From: Dallia pectoralis
Lineage: Eukaryota > Chordata > Actinopteri > Esociformes > Umbridae
Reading direction: 5' to 3'
NCBI GenBank assembly: GCA_029465975.1
Contig: CM055742.1
Span: forward strand, 9,548,043 to 9,612,042
Length of the DNA stretch: 64,000 nt
This document shows positions 1 to 10,570 of the stretch, piece by piece. Position numbers and translations under genes: made by a program. Position 1 is the stretch's first letter. Every line of letters begins with the position of its first letter. Below the pieces are notes generated by a model. That model made no database searches. It saw nothing but the letters and a program-made list of their open reading frames with translations, and had not been told where the DNA came from.

Positions 1-2326
1 AGTACATAACCAGTGAAGGAAATAGCATCATTGGGTAATATCAGTGATATATACAGTACATAACCAGTGAAGGAAATAGCATCAGTGGGTAATATCAATA
101 ATATATACAGTACATAACCAGTGAAGGAAATTGCATCAGTGGGTAATATCAGTAATATATACAGTACATAACCAGTGAAGGAAATTGCATCAGTGGGTAA
201 TATCAGTAATATATACAGTACATAACCAGTGACGGAAATAGCATCAGTGGGTAATATCAGTGATATATACAGTACATAACCAGTGAAGGAAATAGCATCA
301 GTGGGTAATATCAGTAATATATACAGTTCATAACCAGTGTAGGAAATAGCATCAGTGGGTAATATCAGTAATAAATACAGTACATAACCAGTGCTAGGAA
401 ATTGCATCAGTGGGTAATATCAGTGATATATACAGTACATAACCAGTGAAGGAAATAGCATCAGTGGGTAATATCAGTGATATATACAGTACATAACCAG
501 TGAAGGAAATAGCATTAGTGGGTAATATCAGTGATATATACAGTACATAACCAGTGAAGGAAATAGCATCAGTGGGTAATATCAGTGATATATACAGTAC
601 ATAACCAGTGAAGGAAATAGCATCAGTGGGTAATATCAGTGATATATACAGTACATAATCAGTGAAGGAAATAGCATCAGTGGGTAATATCAGTGATATA
701 TACAGTACATAACCAGTGAAGGAAATAGCATCAGTGGGTAATATCAGTGATATATACAGTACATAACCAGTGAAGGAAATAGCATCAGTGGGTAATATCA
801 GTGATATATACAGTACATAACCAGTGAAGGAAATAGCATCAGTGGGTAATATCAGTGATATATACAGTACATAACCAGTGAAGGAAATAGCATCAGTGGG
901 TAATATCAGTGATATATACAGTACATAACCAGTGAAGGAAATAGCATCAGTGGGTAATATCAGTAATATATACAGTACATAACCAGTGAAGGAAATAGCA
1001 TCAGTGGGTAATATCAGTGATATATACAGTACATAACCAGTGTAGGAAATAGCATCAGTGGGTAATATCAGTGATATATACAGTACATAACCAGTGAAGG
1101 AAATAGCATCATTGGGTAATATCAGTGATATATACAGTACATAACCAGTGTAGGAAATAGCATCAGTGGGTAATATCAATAATATATACAGTACATAACC
1201 AGTGAAGGAAATAGCATCAGTGGGTAATATCAATAATATATACAGTACATAACCAGTGAAGGAAATTGCATCAGTGGGTAATATCAGTAATATATACAGT
1301 ACATAACCAGTGAAGGAAATTGCATCAGTGGGTAATATCAGTAATATATACAGTACATAACCAGTGACGGAAATAGCATCAGTGGGTAATATCAGTGATA
1401 TATACAGTACATAACCAGTGAAGGAAATAGCATCAGTGGGTAATATCAGTAATATATACAGTTCATAACCAGTGTAGGAAATAGCATCAGTGGGTAATAT
1501 CAGTAATAAATACAGTACATAACCAGTGCTAGGAAATTGCATCAGTGGGTAATATCAGTGATATATACAGTACATAACCAGTGCTAGGAAATAGCATCAG
1601 TGGGTAATATCAGTAATAAATACAGTACATAACCAGTGCTAGGAAATAGCATCAGTGGGTAATATCAGTGATATATACAGTACATAACCAGTGAAGGAAA
1701 TAGCATCAGTGGGTAATATCAGTGATATATACAGTACATAACCAGTGAAGGAAATAGCATTAGTGGGTAATATCAGTGATATATACAGTACATAACCAGT
1801 GAAGGAAATAGCATCAGTGGGTAATATCAGTGATATATACAGTACATAACCAGTGAAGGAAATAGCATCAGTGGGTAATATCAGTGATATATACAGTACA
1901 TAACCAGTGAAGGAAATAGCATCATTGGGTAATATCAGTGATATATACAGTACATAACCAGTGAAGGAAATAGCATCAGTGGGTAATATCAGTCATATAT
2001 ACAGTACATAACCAGTGAAGGAAATAGCATCAGTGGGTAATATCAGTGATATATACAGTACATAACCAGTGAAGGAAATAGCATCAGTGGGTAATATCAG
2101 TGATATATACAGTACATAACCAGTGAAGGAAATAGCATCAGTGGGTAATATCAGTGCATCAGTGGGTAATATCAGTGATATATACAGTACATAACCAGTG
2201 AAGGAAATAGCATCAGTGGGTAATATCAGTGATATATACAGTACATAACCAGTGAAGGAAATAGCATCAGTGGGTAATATCAGTGCATCAGTGGGTAATA
2301 TCAGTGATATATACAGTACATAGCCA
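1..2326. repeat. 54-bp minisatellite array (about 42 units, starts before the window)
   Basis: Head-to-tail copies of a 54-bp AT-rich unit run from the first base to about 2326. Most units differ by a few substitutions. A 55-bp variant carries an extra base (gtgctagg instead of gtgaagg), and some units near 2150 and 2280 are shortened. Because 54 is a multiple of 3, the minus strand shows long open frames of an 18-residue repeat (for example 394-1542). This is a consequence of the period, not evidence for a gene. A variant series (gacgg at 231, gttcat at about 326, gtgctagg at 391) recurs in the same order 1,135 bp downstream, so the array also has a higher-order duplication. Confidence 0.95.
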
Positions 2327-4053
2327 GTGTGTTTTTTACTCCCAATTTCATGATTGGACAGTGCAATTATCACATTCATTGATGAGACATGTCCCAACAT
2401 TTCCAAATTCAATGAGAGTCAAATGCAGTGAACAAGCACGAATATCTACCTTTCCTGCTTAACATTCCTTTGAAGTACAGAGCTGTTTATCTTCGAATTT
2501 AGTTGTCTTTAGCGGTTCATATTATAACATATCATGATATCAAGGTGCCGGTATAATTTCATTGGTCTGACAGTTTCATATGATTGCCAGACTTGCAATG
2601 GTCGGTAAACCATTAGATCGCCCACATTTCACTGCTGGACAAAATGGCATCAGGCTATTTTATCAGCCCAGCTGATGGTAGGCAACGCCGAGGTGCCAGT
2701 GCACCTTTAGAGTCAAAGTAGTATTTGTCAAATGCACCGAATAACATTATTTACTTGCAACAATATTCAATATTGACTGTAATTGTAACCTTGGTTAATA
2801 AAAATAATAGTTATTAGTGACAGTAACAGTAGTTAATAATTACTCTATTTGTAGCAGTAGTAAATAGTAAATGTAAGTGATATTGACTATGACAGTATTA
2901 GTAGTTAATGACAACAGCAGTTATTACTGACTATGGTTGATTTGACAGTTTTTTTGTAACAGCAGTTAATTTGACTGTATATTAATAGTGACTGTAACAG
3001 TAATAGTAGTTAATAATGACTTAGTGGCAGTAGTAAATATTGACTGTAATTGATATTGACTGTAATAGAAACAGCAGTTAATGGTGACAGTAATTGATAA
3101 TGACTGTAGTAATGGCAGTTGTTAAGGTGACCGTAACAGTTGCAGTAGTTTCGTTGACCATCCTCTAGCCTGTCTGACTGACAGCAAATGTGCAGTATCC
3201 GGGTGCCTAAACAAAATCATGCTAATGCTGTGAGCAAAACTGGAAAACAATATCAAAGTATTCTATGCTATATATTATGCAAATAACCAAAGAATGCTGA
3301 TTATGTGATATTTGCTTTTATCACAGGTATAAAGGGATTGGAAGCAAGCAAAAAGGGGTTTCAACAAAGCCAGGCTTTCGGGGACGGTTCAGTCATTTTT
3401 AAATAAATGTTATCATTACCTGGCTAACTATGCAAGAACTAAAAAATAAATGTTGTATGTGCTTTCATTCTGGTATTCGGTGTCATGTGTAAATCGTCAT
3501 TGTTGTCTTACGGTGAGAAATAAGAAAACAGAGCATCAGAAGAATCAACCTTTTTCGAGAGCACTCTTTTGAACTCGGGGACGTAAATAAGTTATGAGCT
3601 TCGGTGATTGTGTGTGGATATTGCTATGAAGGACAGGCGACAAGGTAAAAGAAAATGCCACTTCAGAATCAGATCGTATAATGAATTTCTGAGTTATACA
3701 TTTTGAAGAGGGAGATGTCAGCAAAGAGACCAACAAATAATCTGAAATCCAGAAATGGCAGGAGAAGGAAGGAGAACCTGCACACAGATAATACGGTATA
3801 TGGTTAGGTTGAACTCATGGGGTATGGGTTCATTTAGACTGGTTACGTTTAGCTAATAGGTATTCCCACTGGTCGGGGGCTATAGGCTGATTCAAACCAT
3901 CACAAACTAGTTTGTCTTGCATTGTGATTGAACATGCAACAGTCAAGTCAGCTTCACATCCACCATCCCCGAACACCTCACATATTTTAGATTTAACTGT
4001 ATTTGTGCTCACCACTGCCCCTAGGGGCCTGATGTACAAGTCGCTTTTTTGAC
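2327..4053. other. Intergenic sequence, AT-rich, partly low complexity
   Basis: No gene is recognised here. From about 2770 to 3160 the sequence is a degenerate low-complexity tract built from words such as agtagttaata and tgactgtaa, probably an old decayed tandem repeat. Short open frames in the rest have no recognisable protein similarity. Confidence 0.6.
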
Positions 4054-4284
4054 CAGTGGTTTCCAACCTGTGGTTCGCGCTCCCCAGGCGGTTCGCTGCT
4101 GTGCAGCCGGTGGCTCAAATAAGTTTTGCAATTATGGTGAACTGCAACATTATTTCTGTACTTATTACTATTATTGAAAACAAATACTGAAAACAAACAT
4201 AATCGGCAAGTGATTGAATGCATAAATACCTTCAAAAAATATCTTTATTGGATACTAGGGAACATAAAAGTTTGGGAACCACTG
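4054..4284. mobile_element. Non-autonomous hAT-type MITE
   Basis: The left end reads CAGTGGTTTCCAACCTGTGG. The right end, reverse-complemented, reads CAGTGGTTCCCAAACTTTTA. These are imperfect terminal inverted repeats of the kind found in Charlie-like hAT elements. The 231-bp interior has no transposase. The flanking 8 bp (tttttgac and tccctggt) do not match, so the target duplication is decayed or the insertion is rearranged. Family assignment rests on the termini only. Confidence 0.65.
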
Positions 4285-5089
4285 TCCCTGGTGTTCAGTA
4301 AGTCAGGATACTCCAGTAGATATTTCACATGCATCCTTTACTCTTTCAGGGGACCGCATGAAACATCAAACACATCACAGAGCACATAATTGTTGCATTA
4401 CATTCAATTAAAATACTTTCAGATAAAGATGATAAATATATTGCCGTTTTACATTTTGATCCTTTTGGGACAGCTTAGGGAGAAGTAGAGAAATAAGTGG
4501 ATGGTAAATGTTTACATAGAGACCCACTCGCATACTAATATTCCTTTTAACAGTGTTTTGTCTGATACAAATACAAAGTAATGCGTACCATTCACCTTGT
4601 CAATTCTCCCACAACAGTTAATAAATGTTAAGAGTGCCGTTCCGTACTGATATTTTTTGCCAGGTAATTACGGTACGGCTCCAACCGCGATGATGTGTTC
4701 AGATAATCCTCTTGCCGTTTTCGAGCGAGGAGACGGAATTCGCATTCGACGCACGGCAGTCCCTCACGACGGCTGCAGGGAGAAATATGTTGCACTCGTA
4801 TAATTCCCCTAAACGCTTGTGCCAATATCTGAAATCCCCACCAAGTACACACCGAGTTAAAAACGACGCTTTTGCATTGTGCTGGGGGCGGGGGGGCGAT
4901 CTACAGTCTACCATGGATTCTATTACAAAAGCTAAAAGTTAGCCTTGAGGTGAGCGTCGGACGTCGGGTGCAATTTGTTACACTTCTACAACTCAGCCTC
5001 AATCATCCTCAATCACACTTTCACCGGCGTTGGGCCTTTTATTTCAGATTCCAAGCAGATTGTCTCGTTTGGAGTCTGAGGGCTTATTA

Positions 5090-5196
5090 TCCCAAATGGC
5101 GCCCTTTCTCTTCAAAGTGCACTACTTTGAGCGGGATCCTCGTGGGCTTGGGTGTTAAGCAGCGCACCTCGCAGCGGGATCGGGTGCCATTTGGGA
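5090..5196. mobile_element. Short foldback MITE (tcccaaatggc ends)
   Basis: The stretch starts with tcccaaatggc (5090-5100) and ends with its exact reverse complement gccatttggga (5186-5196). A gtgcactactttga motif lies inside. Similar pieces occur at about 47225-47275 and 54925-54985, so this is a dispersed family. I associate this sequence type with salmonid and related fish genomes, which is recollection rather than a search result. Confidence 0.6.
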
Positions 5197-6330
5197 CACG
5201 TTATGAGAGACAAATCCCGAGGATGAAGTAGGCTACATCGCTGAAGGCATTCTGGGAGCCATCTTGTCATTATCCATATCGAGTAACATCGGGCGTACGA
5301 CTCAAGTAACTTAGTTACGCTGGAGTGTGAGCATCCTTATCTCAGAGCATCTTGTTTTAGTCCTGACAATATGTCCGTCCACAGACAATTGTCATTTCCC
5401 GTCGCACAATACTGCCAACGCATATCGGTAAACGCAAGACGAAAGGTTGAATAGTCTGGGTTCACAATGACAGTATACGGCTGAATCAAGAGTTTTGCAT
5501 GTTGAGCTTTCATTTTGTTGGAGAAAAAGGTAAACCTTTTCATTGCGATGGTGTGCTAAAAGCACCGTGGGGTGTATTTGTACCCATGTTGTGGCTGCAC
5601 ATGTGAAGCCTAGATCACTGGACCATCCTAGGCCACGTGTCATTTTTTTTATGTCAACACAGCAATGGGTTGGTTTGATTCCTGCAGGCCTACTGAAGGT
5701 TTTTAGTCTTCTTTGCGCTCGCTACTGCGAGTCATTCTAGACAGGAGCAATGCTAAATTAGTTAAATGTAATTATATTCTACACCCAATGAAGCATGCAA
5801 TTACTGCCTCACAATATCTGTTTACGGAAGTTGTGTTTTTCTTTAACATTTGCATTTTAGTCATTTGGAAGATGCCATAATAGCATCAAATGTCCCATGA
5901 CAATTCGCCGTTAATGGCTGTTATATCTTGAATGCGCGCATCCCGTGGTGACAACATGGTGCCCATTCACATTCAACATCTCAAACTGTGTTTGTTCAAC
6001 CTTGTATTTAACTCTCTGAACCCCCGCTGCTTCGTCTTCCATAACGCCTCACACTGTGCGTTGACAAAGTGTCGAGGTTGAACCGGTTCAAAACATCAAC
6101 TCCACGCTGATCCGGGATAAGTTTTTCTGCCGTTCAGCAGAATGACCAAGGTTAGCTTCGTGAGCGATGATCTGATCCTAGGCCTGTGCCCGTAAAGGCT
6201 AACCTCTGAACAGTGGGAGAGATCAGAAGGAGGCTGGACTAGCCTCGGGGATCACCTGACCTGTATCTAATTAAACATTTATAGGCGGATCAGAGGGCTC
6301 CTGTGGGGTGGGGGCGTGGATGGTCTCACA
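5197..6330. other. Intergenic sequence without recognised genes
   Basis: I see no convincing coding or RNA feature. A gcattctggga word followed by gccatcttg lies at about 5247-5263 and resembles ZNF143 and YY1 motifs. It is isolated and not supported by any adjacent exon. Confidence 0.5.
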
Positions 6331-6536
6331 GACTGTGACAGAGAGAGAGAGGGAGAAAGAGGGAGAGAGAGGGAGAGAGAGATGGAGAGAGAGAGAGAAA
6401 GAGGGGGAGAGAGATGGAGAGAGAGATGGAGAGAGAGAGAGAAAGAGGGGGAGAGAAAAAGTGTTACAGAGAGAGAGAGAGAGTAAAAAGATGGAGCTAG
6501 CAAGACACACACGCACACGCACACACACACACACAA
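6331..6536. repeat. (GA)n-rich and (CA)n simple repeats
   Basis: Purine-rich GA/GGGA low-complexity sequence fills about 6331-6483. A CA-rich stretch follows at about 6505-6534. The apparent open frames on both strands here are repeat artefacts. Confidence 0.9.
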
Positions 6537-7284
6537 AAAGGGAGCTCTCGCCTCTCGTTTACACAGCCTGTGGGCAAATGTGACTTTAATGAGCCGTTGG
6601 TGAAGGGGCATAGGACAGGGTTCGGAATGCACCAGGCGACTGGTTCGGATCATACTAAAACGTCCACTTGCACGTGACTGTCTCGGTTTGCGGCACGACC
6701 TGCGGCCCGCGGCACCCCATTGGGCTAACTTCTGGTGTGTGACTGTGACTTGCGGAGGTGGGGGGGGTGACCCGTGTTTAAGATTTCCGCTGACGTTAAC
6801 TCTGTAAATCGATTATATTTACAGGGTTTTCTGGAAGATGTGCACATTTAGTCTTGGATGGAAGCTAATTCGTTCCAAATATGTTCAAGGATTTGTTTTT
6901 CAAGTCAGGAAAAGGCATACTTCAAGTCATCTTGCAAACGGGAATCCACACAAATACTATATTATGTAAAAGTATGTAATATTGTTGTTGTTTTTATTTG
7001 AGGAAGTAATTGTCATTGTCCAATTGCAAAGCAATTTGCTATTACCAATTTAGATATGTATTTGATTCAGATAAACGGCACCTTCTTTCCATCCCTCCAG
7101 GTCATTTGCTAAACATGGTGGCACAGAATGTCACCACACCATTATCATGGACCTCTGCGATTCTAGCCATGGGCTGTTTATGCTGCTAGACAGAGATAGC
7201 ACCGGAGCATTGCTACCAAGACAGAGTGCTTCTAGCACTAGGCCTTATGCTCCTTGCGCACTCTTACACGTTCATGATGAAACC

Positions 7285-8062
7285 CACACACCAGCACATC
7301 TATATACACACACACACACCAGCACATCTATATACACACACACACACCAGCACATCTATACACACACACACACCAGCACATCTATGCACACGCACACACA
7401 CACACACACACCAGCACATCTATATACACACACACACACCAGCACATCTATATACACACACACACACCAGCACATCTATACACACACACACACCAGCACA
7501 TCTATGCACACGCACACACACACACACACACCAGCACATCTATATACACACACACACACCAGCACATCTATATACACACACACACACCAGCACATCTATA
7601 CACACACACACACCAGCACATCTATGCACACGCACACACACACACACACACCAGCACATCTATATACACACACACACACCAGCACATCTATATACACACA
7701 CACACACCAGCACATCTATACACACACACACACCAGCACATCTATGCACACGCACACACACACACACACACACACCAGCACATCTATATACACACACACC
7801 AGCACATCTATACACACGCACACACACACACACACACCAGCACATCTATACACACGCACACACACACACCAGCACTATACACACAAACACCAGCACATCT
7901 ATATACACACACACACACCAGCACATCTATACACACGCACACACCCACACACACACCAGCACTATACACACAAACACCAGCACATCTATATACACACACA
8001 CACACACCAGCACCTCTATACACACGAGCACATCTATACAGTACACACACACACACACACGC
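7285..8062. repeat. CA-rich minisatellite with 120-bp higher-order unit
   Basis: Units made of an accagcacatctat core plus a CA run are arranged in a 120-bp higher-order block. The block recurs almost unchanged with starts near 7321, 7441, 7561 and 7681, and becomes irregular after about 7770. The long plus-strand open frames (7147-8143) of Thr/His/Ser-rich repeats are by-products of this array. Confidence 0.92.
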
Positions 8063-8158
8063 GCGCGCTCTGACCATGCAGACCGTCAAACATACAAGCT
8101 CTTAATGCATACACAGTCATCTTTACCAACTCTCACATGCTGAATCACTGCGCGCACG

Positions 8159-8162
<4 letters not shown>

Positions 8163-8209
<47 letters not shown>

Positions 8210-8302
8210 CTCCATTAATCCACGCTGCATGTACACTGTAAACACAAGCCATTTTCCTGTTGCATGACTTAACTTGCACATCTGCGAGGGGAGCACGGAT
8301 GG

Positions 8303-8344
<42 letters not shown>
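8163..8344. repeat. Facing (CA)n and (GT)n microsatellites
   Basis: A (CA)n run at 8163-8208 and a (GT)n run at 8304-8344 are complementary and separated by 95 bases, so this segment could fold back on itself. Both runs lie just upstream of the candidate fat1 promoter. Confidence 0.9.
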
Positions 8345-8345
<1 letters not shown>

Positions 8346-8348
8346 CCA

Positions 8349-8356
8349 TGACGTCA
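8349..8356. promoter_or_regulatory. Perfect palindromic CRE (TGACGTCA)
   Basis: TGACGTCA is the full consensus site for CREB/ATF factors. It lies about 40 bp upstream of the sequence that looks like the first, non-coding fat1 exon. Full CREs close to a transcription start are typical of CREB-responsive promoters. The role here is inferred from position. No clear TATA box is visible at the expected distance. Confidence 0.5.
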
Positions 8357-8389
8357 CTGCTCTCTAAACGCGAGGCATCCCGGTAGTAA

Positions 8390-8629
8390 GAGCAAGCTTC
8401 TGCTGTAGAAGGGACTCAACGGAGTCTGTAGAGGAGCGCACGCAGGCGGAGGATAGTGGACTCATATGTGCCATCGCTTTTATCGATTTTTAATACGTCG
8501 GAAATGTGAATAACGTGAAATAACCTGGGTCGGATTTGCTCCCGTCTGTGAATACCGTTTTGCGAGATGCCCGCATATACAATCTGCCAACATTTGCTGG
8601 GATTTATCTGACCGGAACTTTGGAAGCTG
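8390..8629 (+). other. Candidate fat1 exon 1 (5' UTR), approximate start
   Basis: A non-repetitive stretch follows the CRE and ends in a strong donor, CTG|GTGAGT, with the exon end at 8629. Joined to the acceptor before 14623, it gives a leader with an in-frame stop at 8511-8513 and no in-frame ATG before 14651, which supports 14651 as the start. The leader would contain three upstream open frames: 8466-8513 (15 codons), a start-stop ATGTGA at 8504-8509, and 8567-8611 (14 codons). FAT1 genes typically begin with a non-coding exon separated by an intron from the large initiator exon. The 5' end is a guess. A rival first exon ends at 10570. Confidence 0.5.
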
Positions 8630-9161
8630 GTGAGTAGTCCGACATATTTATGCTGATATCAGGGAGGACCTAAAGCCACTGCGAAATTAATACAAATGTA
8701 AAGAATAATAATAATAATAGTGACAAGGGTTTTATTGTGTTTTCTCTCATGTCATTGTATCCACATGTAATGTTAATTATTAAAAAATAAATAATAATAA
8801 TTAAAATAATAAAGCCACTTCTGCAGATACCAGGTGTCTTAATATCATGATTCAAATTATGTGCATGTGCAACTTGCATCGGAGCTCGGCTACACGCACG
8901 GGCATGTGTCACCATAACCAAGAGTGTTCTCTTTACACAACTAAAACGAGCACACCAACTACACACACACACACACACACACACACGTACGCACACACGC
9001 ACACGCACGCACGCACACACTATATAAAGTTCTAGGTGATCGGAGGCTTGTGCGCTCGGGTCCAGATGAGAAATGGATGGGAATATAGCTCGAGCTACAG
9101 TAGTGAGAGAGCGCCATCAGTCGCCTATCGGCCACACTTCCATAGGCAGGAGAGTGGAAAT

Positions 9162-9604
9162 CAGGGTTTGGGTCAATTCCGAATTGTGTTCTGAATTCCC
9201 TTTTAATTACAAATGCGTTTATGAATTCACATGCATTGAAATGTAAAATGTACAGGCTGATTTATTCTTAATTGTACATGTTCACCCGTGGTGATACAAT
9301 GTGGTCATCTGTACAATGGGGCACATGATGGCTGAATGAACAAGTTATCCTAAAAACAATGTATGAAGCACAGTGTCTGTATTACAAGGTGGTATAGTCG
9401 GCTCTAGCTATGCATCAACATTTACTTGAGACTTATATATTACTTACTATATAAGAATACATTTCCCAGAATGCCTCACGTTGCAGTTGCCTGTGAACGG
9501 GACGAGGCTACAATAAAGAAAACAATTAAAATAGCAAAACATTAAATGTTTGACAAAATTCGCCTACTGGTTGATACAGAAATTAGGAATTGACCCAAAC
9601 CTCG
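9162..9604. mobile_element. MITE with gggtttgggtcaattcc ends
   Basis: The left end (9162-9185) and the reverse complement of the right end (9581-9604) share GGTTTGGGTCAATTCC with a few mismatches around it. The interior is AT-rich and has no open frame resembling a transposase. The flanks gtggaaat and ttggaaca are only similar, so no clean target duplication can be claimed. Superfamily not determined. Confidence 0.6.
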
Positions 9605-10197
9605 TTGGAACATAGATATTAAGCTATAATAATCATATAACTGCACGTGTATTATTGATATTATTCAAACATGATTTTAGATGTTTGATAACCAGCTGTG
9701 TAATCATGTGCAGTTATTGCCTGAAGTGCCATATACTTATAATAAATAATATGTTATAAGAACCCCAATACTATATACCACCATATTTACATAGCTACAT
9801 AAGGACTTCATTAACTCAAGCGAAAACAAATGGAAGTAAAAATGTCTCCGAATAACCAAACACTTTATTGGATAAGGGCTTCTACATACACAATGTTCGT
9901 ATATATTTTTTAAAATAATGTTATTGATGCATGTGAAGTGCGATCACCGGTAGGATAAATCATTCATAGGTATCCTATTGGGATTATATTTGCCTTTGTC
10001 TTCCTATTCTTTATAGATGCGGATCTATTATCGTTTGAAGGAATTCACGTCTTTGGGATTAGGGACTAGGGAATAGTATGTATAAGGTTCCTGTAACTTC
10101 GGTTGGGTAGATCAAAGTGATCCGTTATGTTCGGTTCACGGAACGGGGAGAAGTAGATCCGGGCGTGCGCAACGCGGAGAGATACCAGACGAGCTCA

Positions 10198-10445
10198 GCG
10201 TGAGAGAGAGAGAGGGGGAGAGGTAGGGAGGGAGAGAGGGGAGAGAGGGAGCGAGAGAGAGGGGGAGAGGGGGATAAAGGGAAGGGAGAGAGAGGGGGGA
10301 GAAAGGGAGGGAGAGAGAGAGGGGGAGAGTGAGAAGGAGGGAAGGGGGGGAAGAGGGAAGGGAGGGGAGGAGGGAAGGGGGAGGGGAGGAGGGAAGGGGG
10401 GGGAGAGGAGAGAGGGGGGGAGAGCGAGAGAGAGAGACAGAGAGC
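10198..10445. repeat. Purine-rich (GA/GGGA)n tract
   Basis: About 250 bp of almost pure A/G on the plus strand, with G runs up to nine. Such polypurine sequence can form triplex or G-rich structures. The Ser/Pro/Leu open frame on the minus strand is an artefact. Confidence 0.9.
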
Positions 10446-10570
10446 TCCAGGAGAAAATTACGTTTTGGAGTGCGACGTTGAGCTCGGGTCCACGTATTTA
10501 CCATGCAGACAGTTGGACTTTATAAAACACATGAAAAACCTCCAAATCCACGCCGTTAATGAGGGAATAG
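10446..10570 (+). other. Possible alternative fat1 first exon
   Basis: A short non-repetitive stretch follows the purine tract and ends in a good donor, ATAG|GTATGT (exon end 10570). A tttataaaaca word lies at about 10517. No coding content is seen. It could be an alternative 5' UTR exon of fat1 or a chance donor. Nothing in the sequence alone decides between this and the exon ending at 8629. Confidence 0.2.

Noticed and set aside
394..1542. 382-codon minus-strand open frame of an 18-residue repeat
   Set aside because: It is produced by a 54-bp tandem repeat whose length is a multiple of three. The frame breaks where 55-bp units occur, and there is no start context or splice structure.
5247..5263. 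ZNF143-like and YY1-like motif pair
   Set aside because: It is isolated, without an adjacent exon or CpG-rich promoter, and similar ccagaatgc words occur elsewhere in the window, including inside the 9162-9604 MITE.
7147..8143. Two overlapping plus-strand frames of about 305 codons rich in Thr, His and Ser
   Set aside because: They are translations of CA-rich minisatellite DNA, with the same repeat open in more than one frame.
9021..9028. TATATAAA word as a TATA box
   Set aside because: It directly follows a CA repeat, and no convincing exon with a donor follows before the MITE at 9162. Treated as chance.
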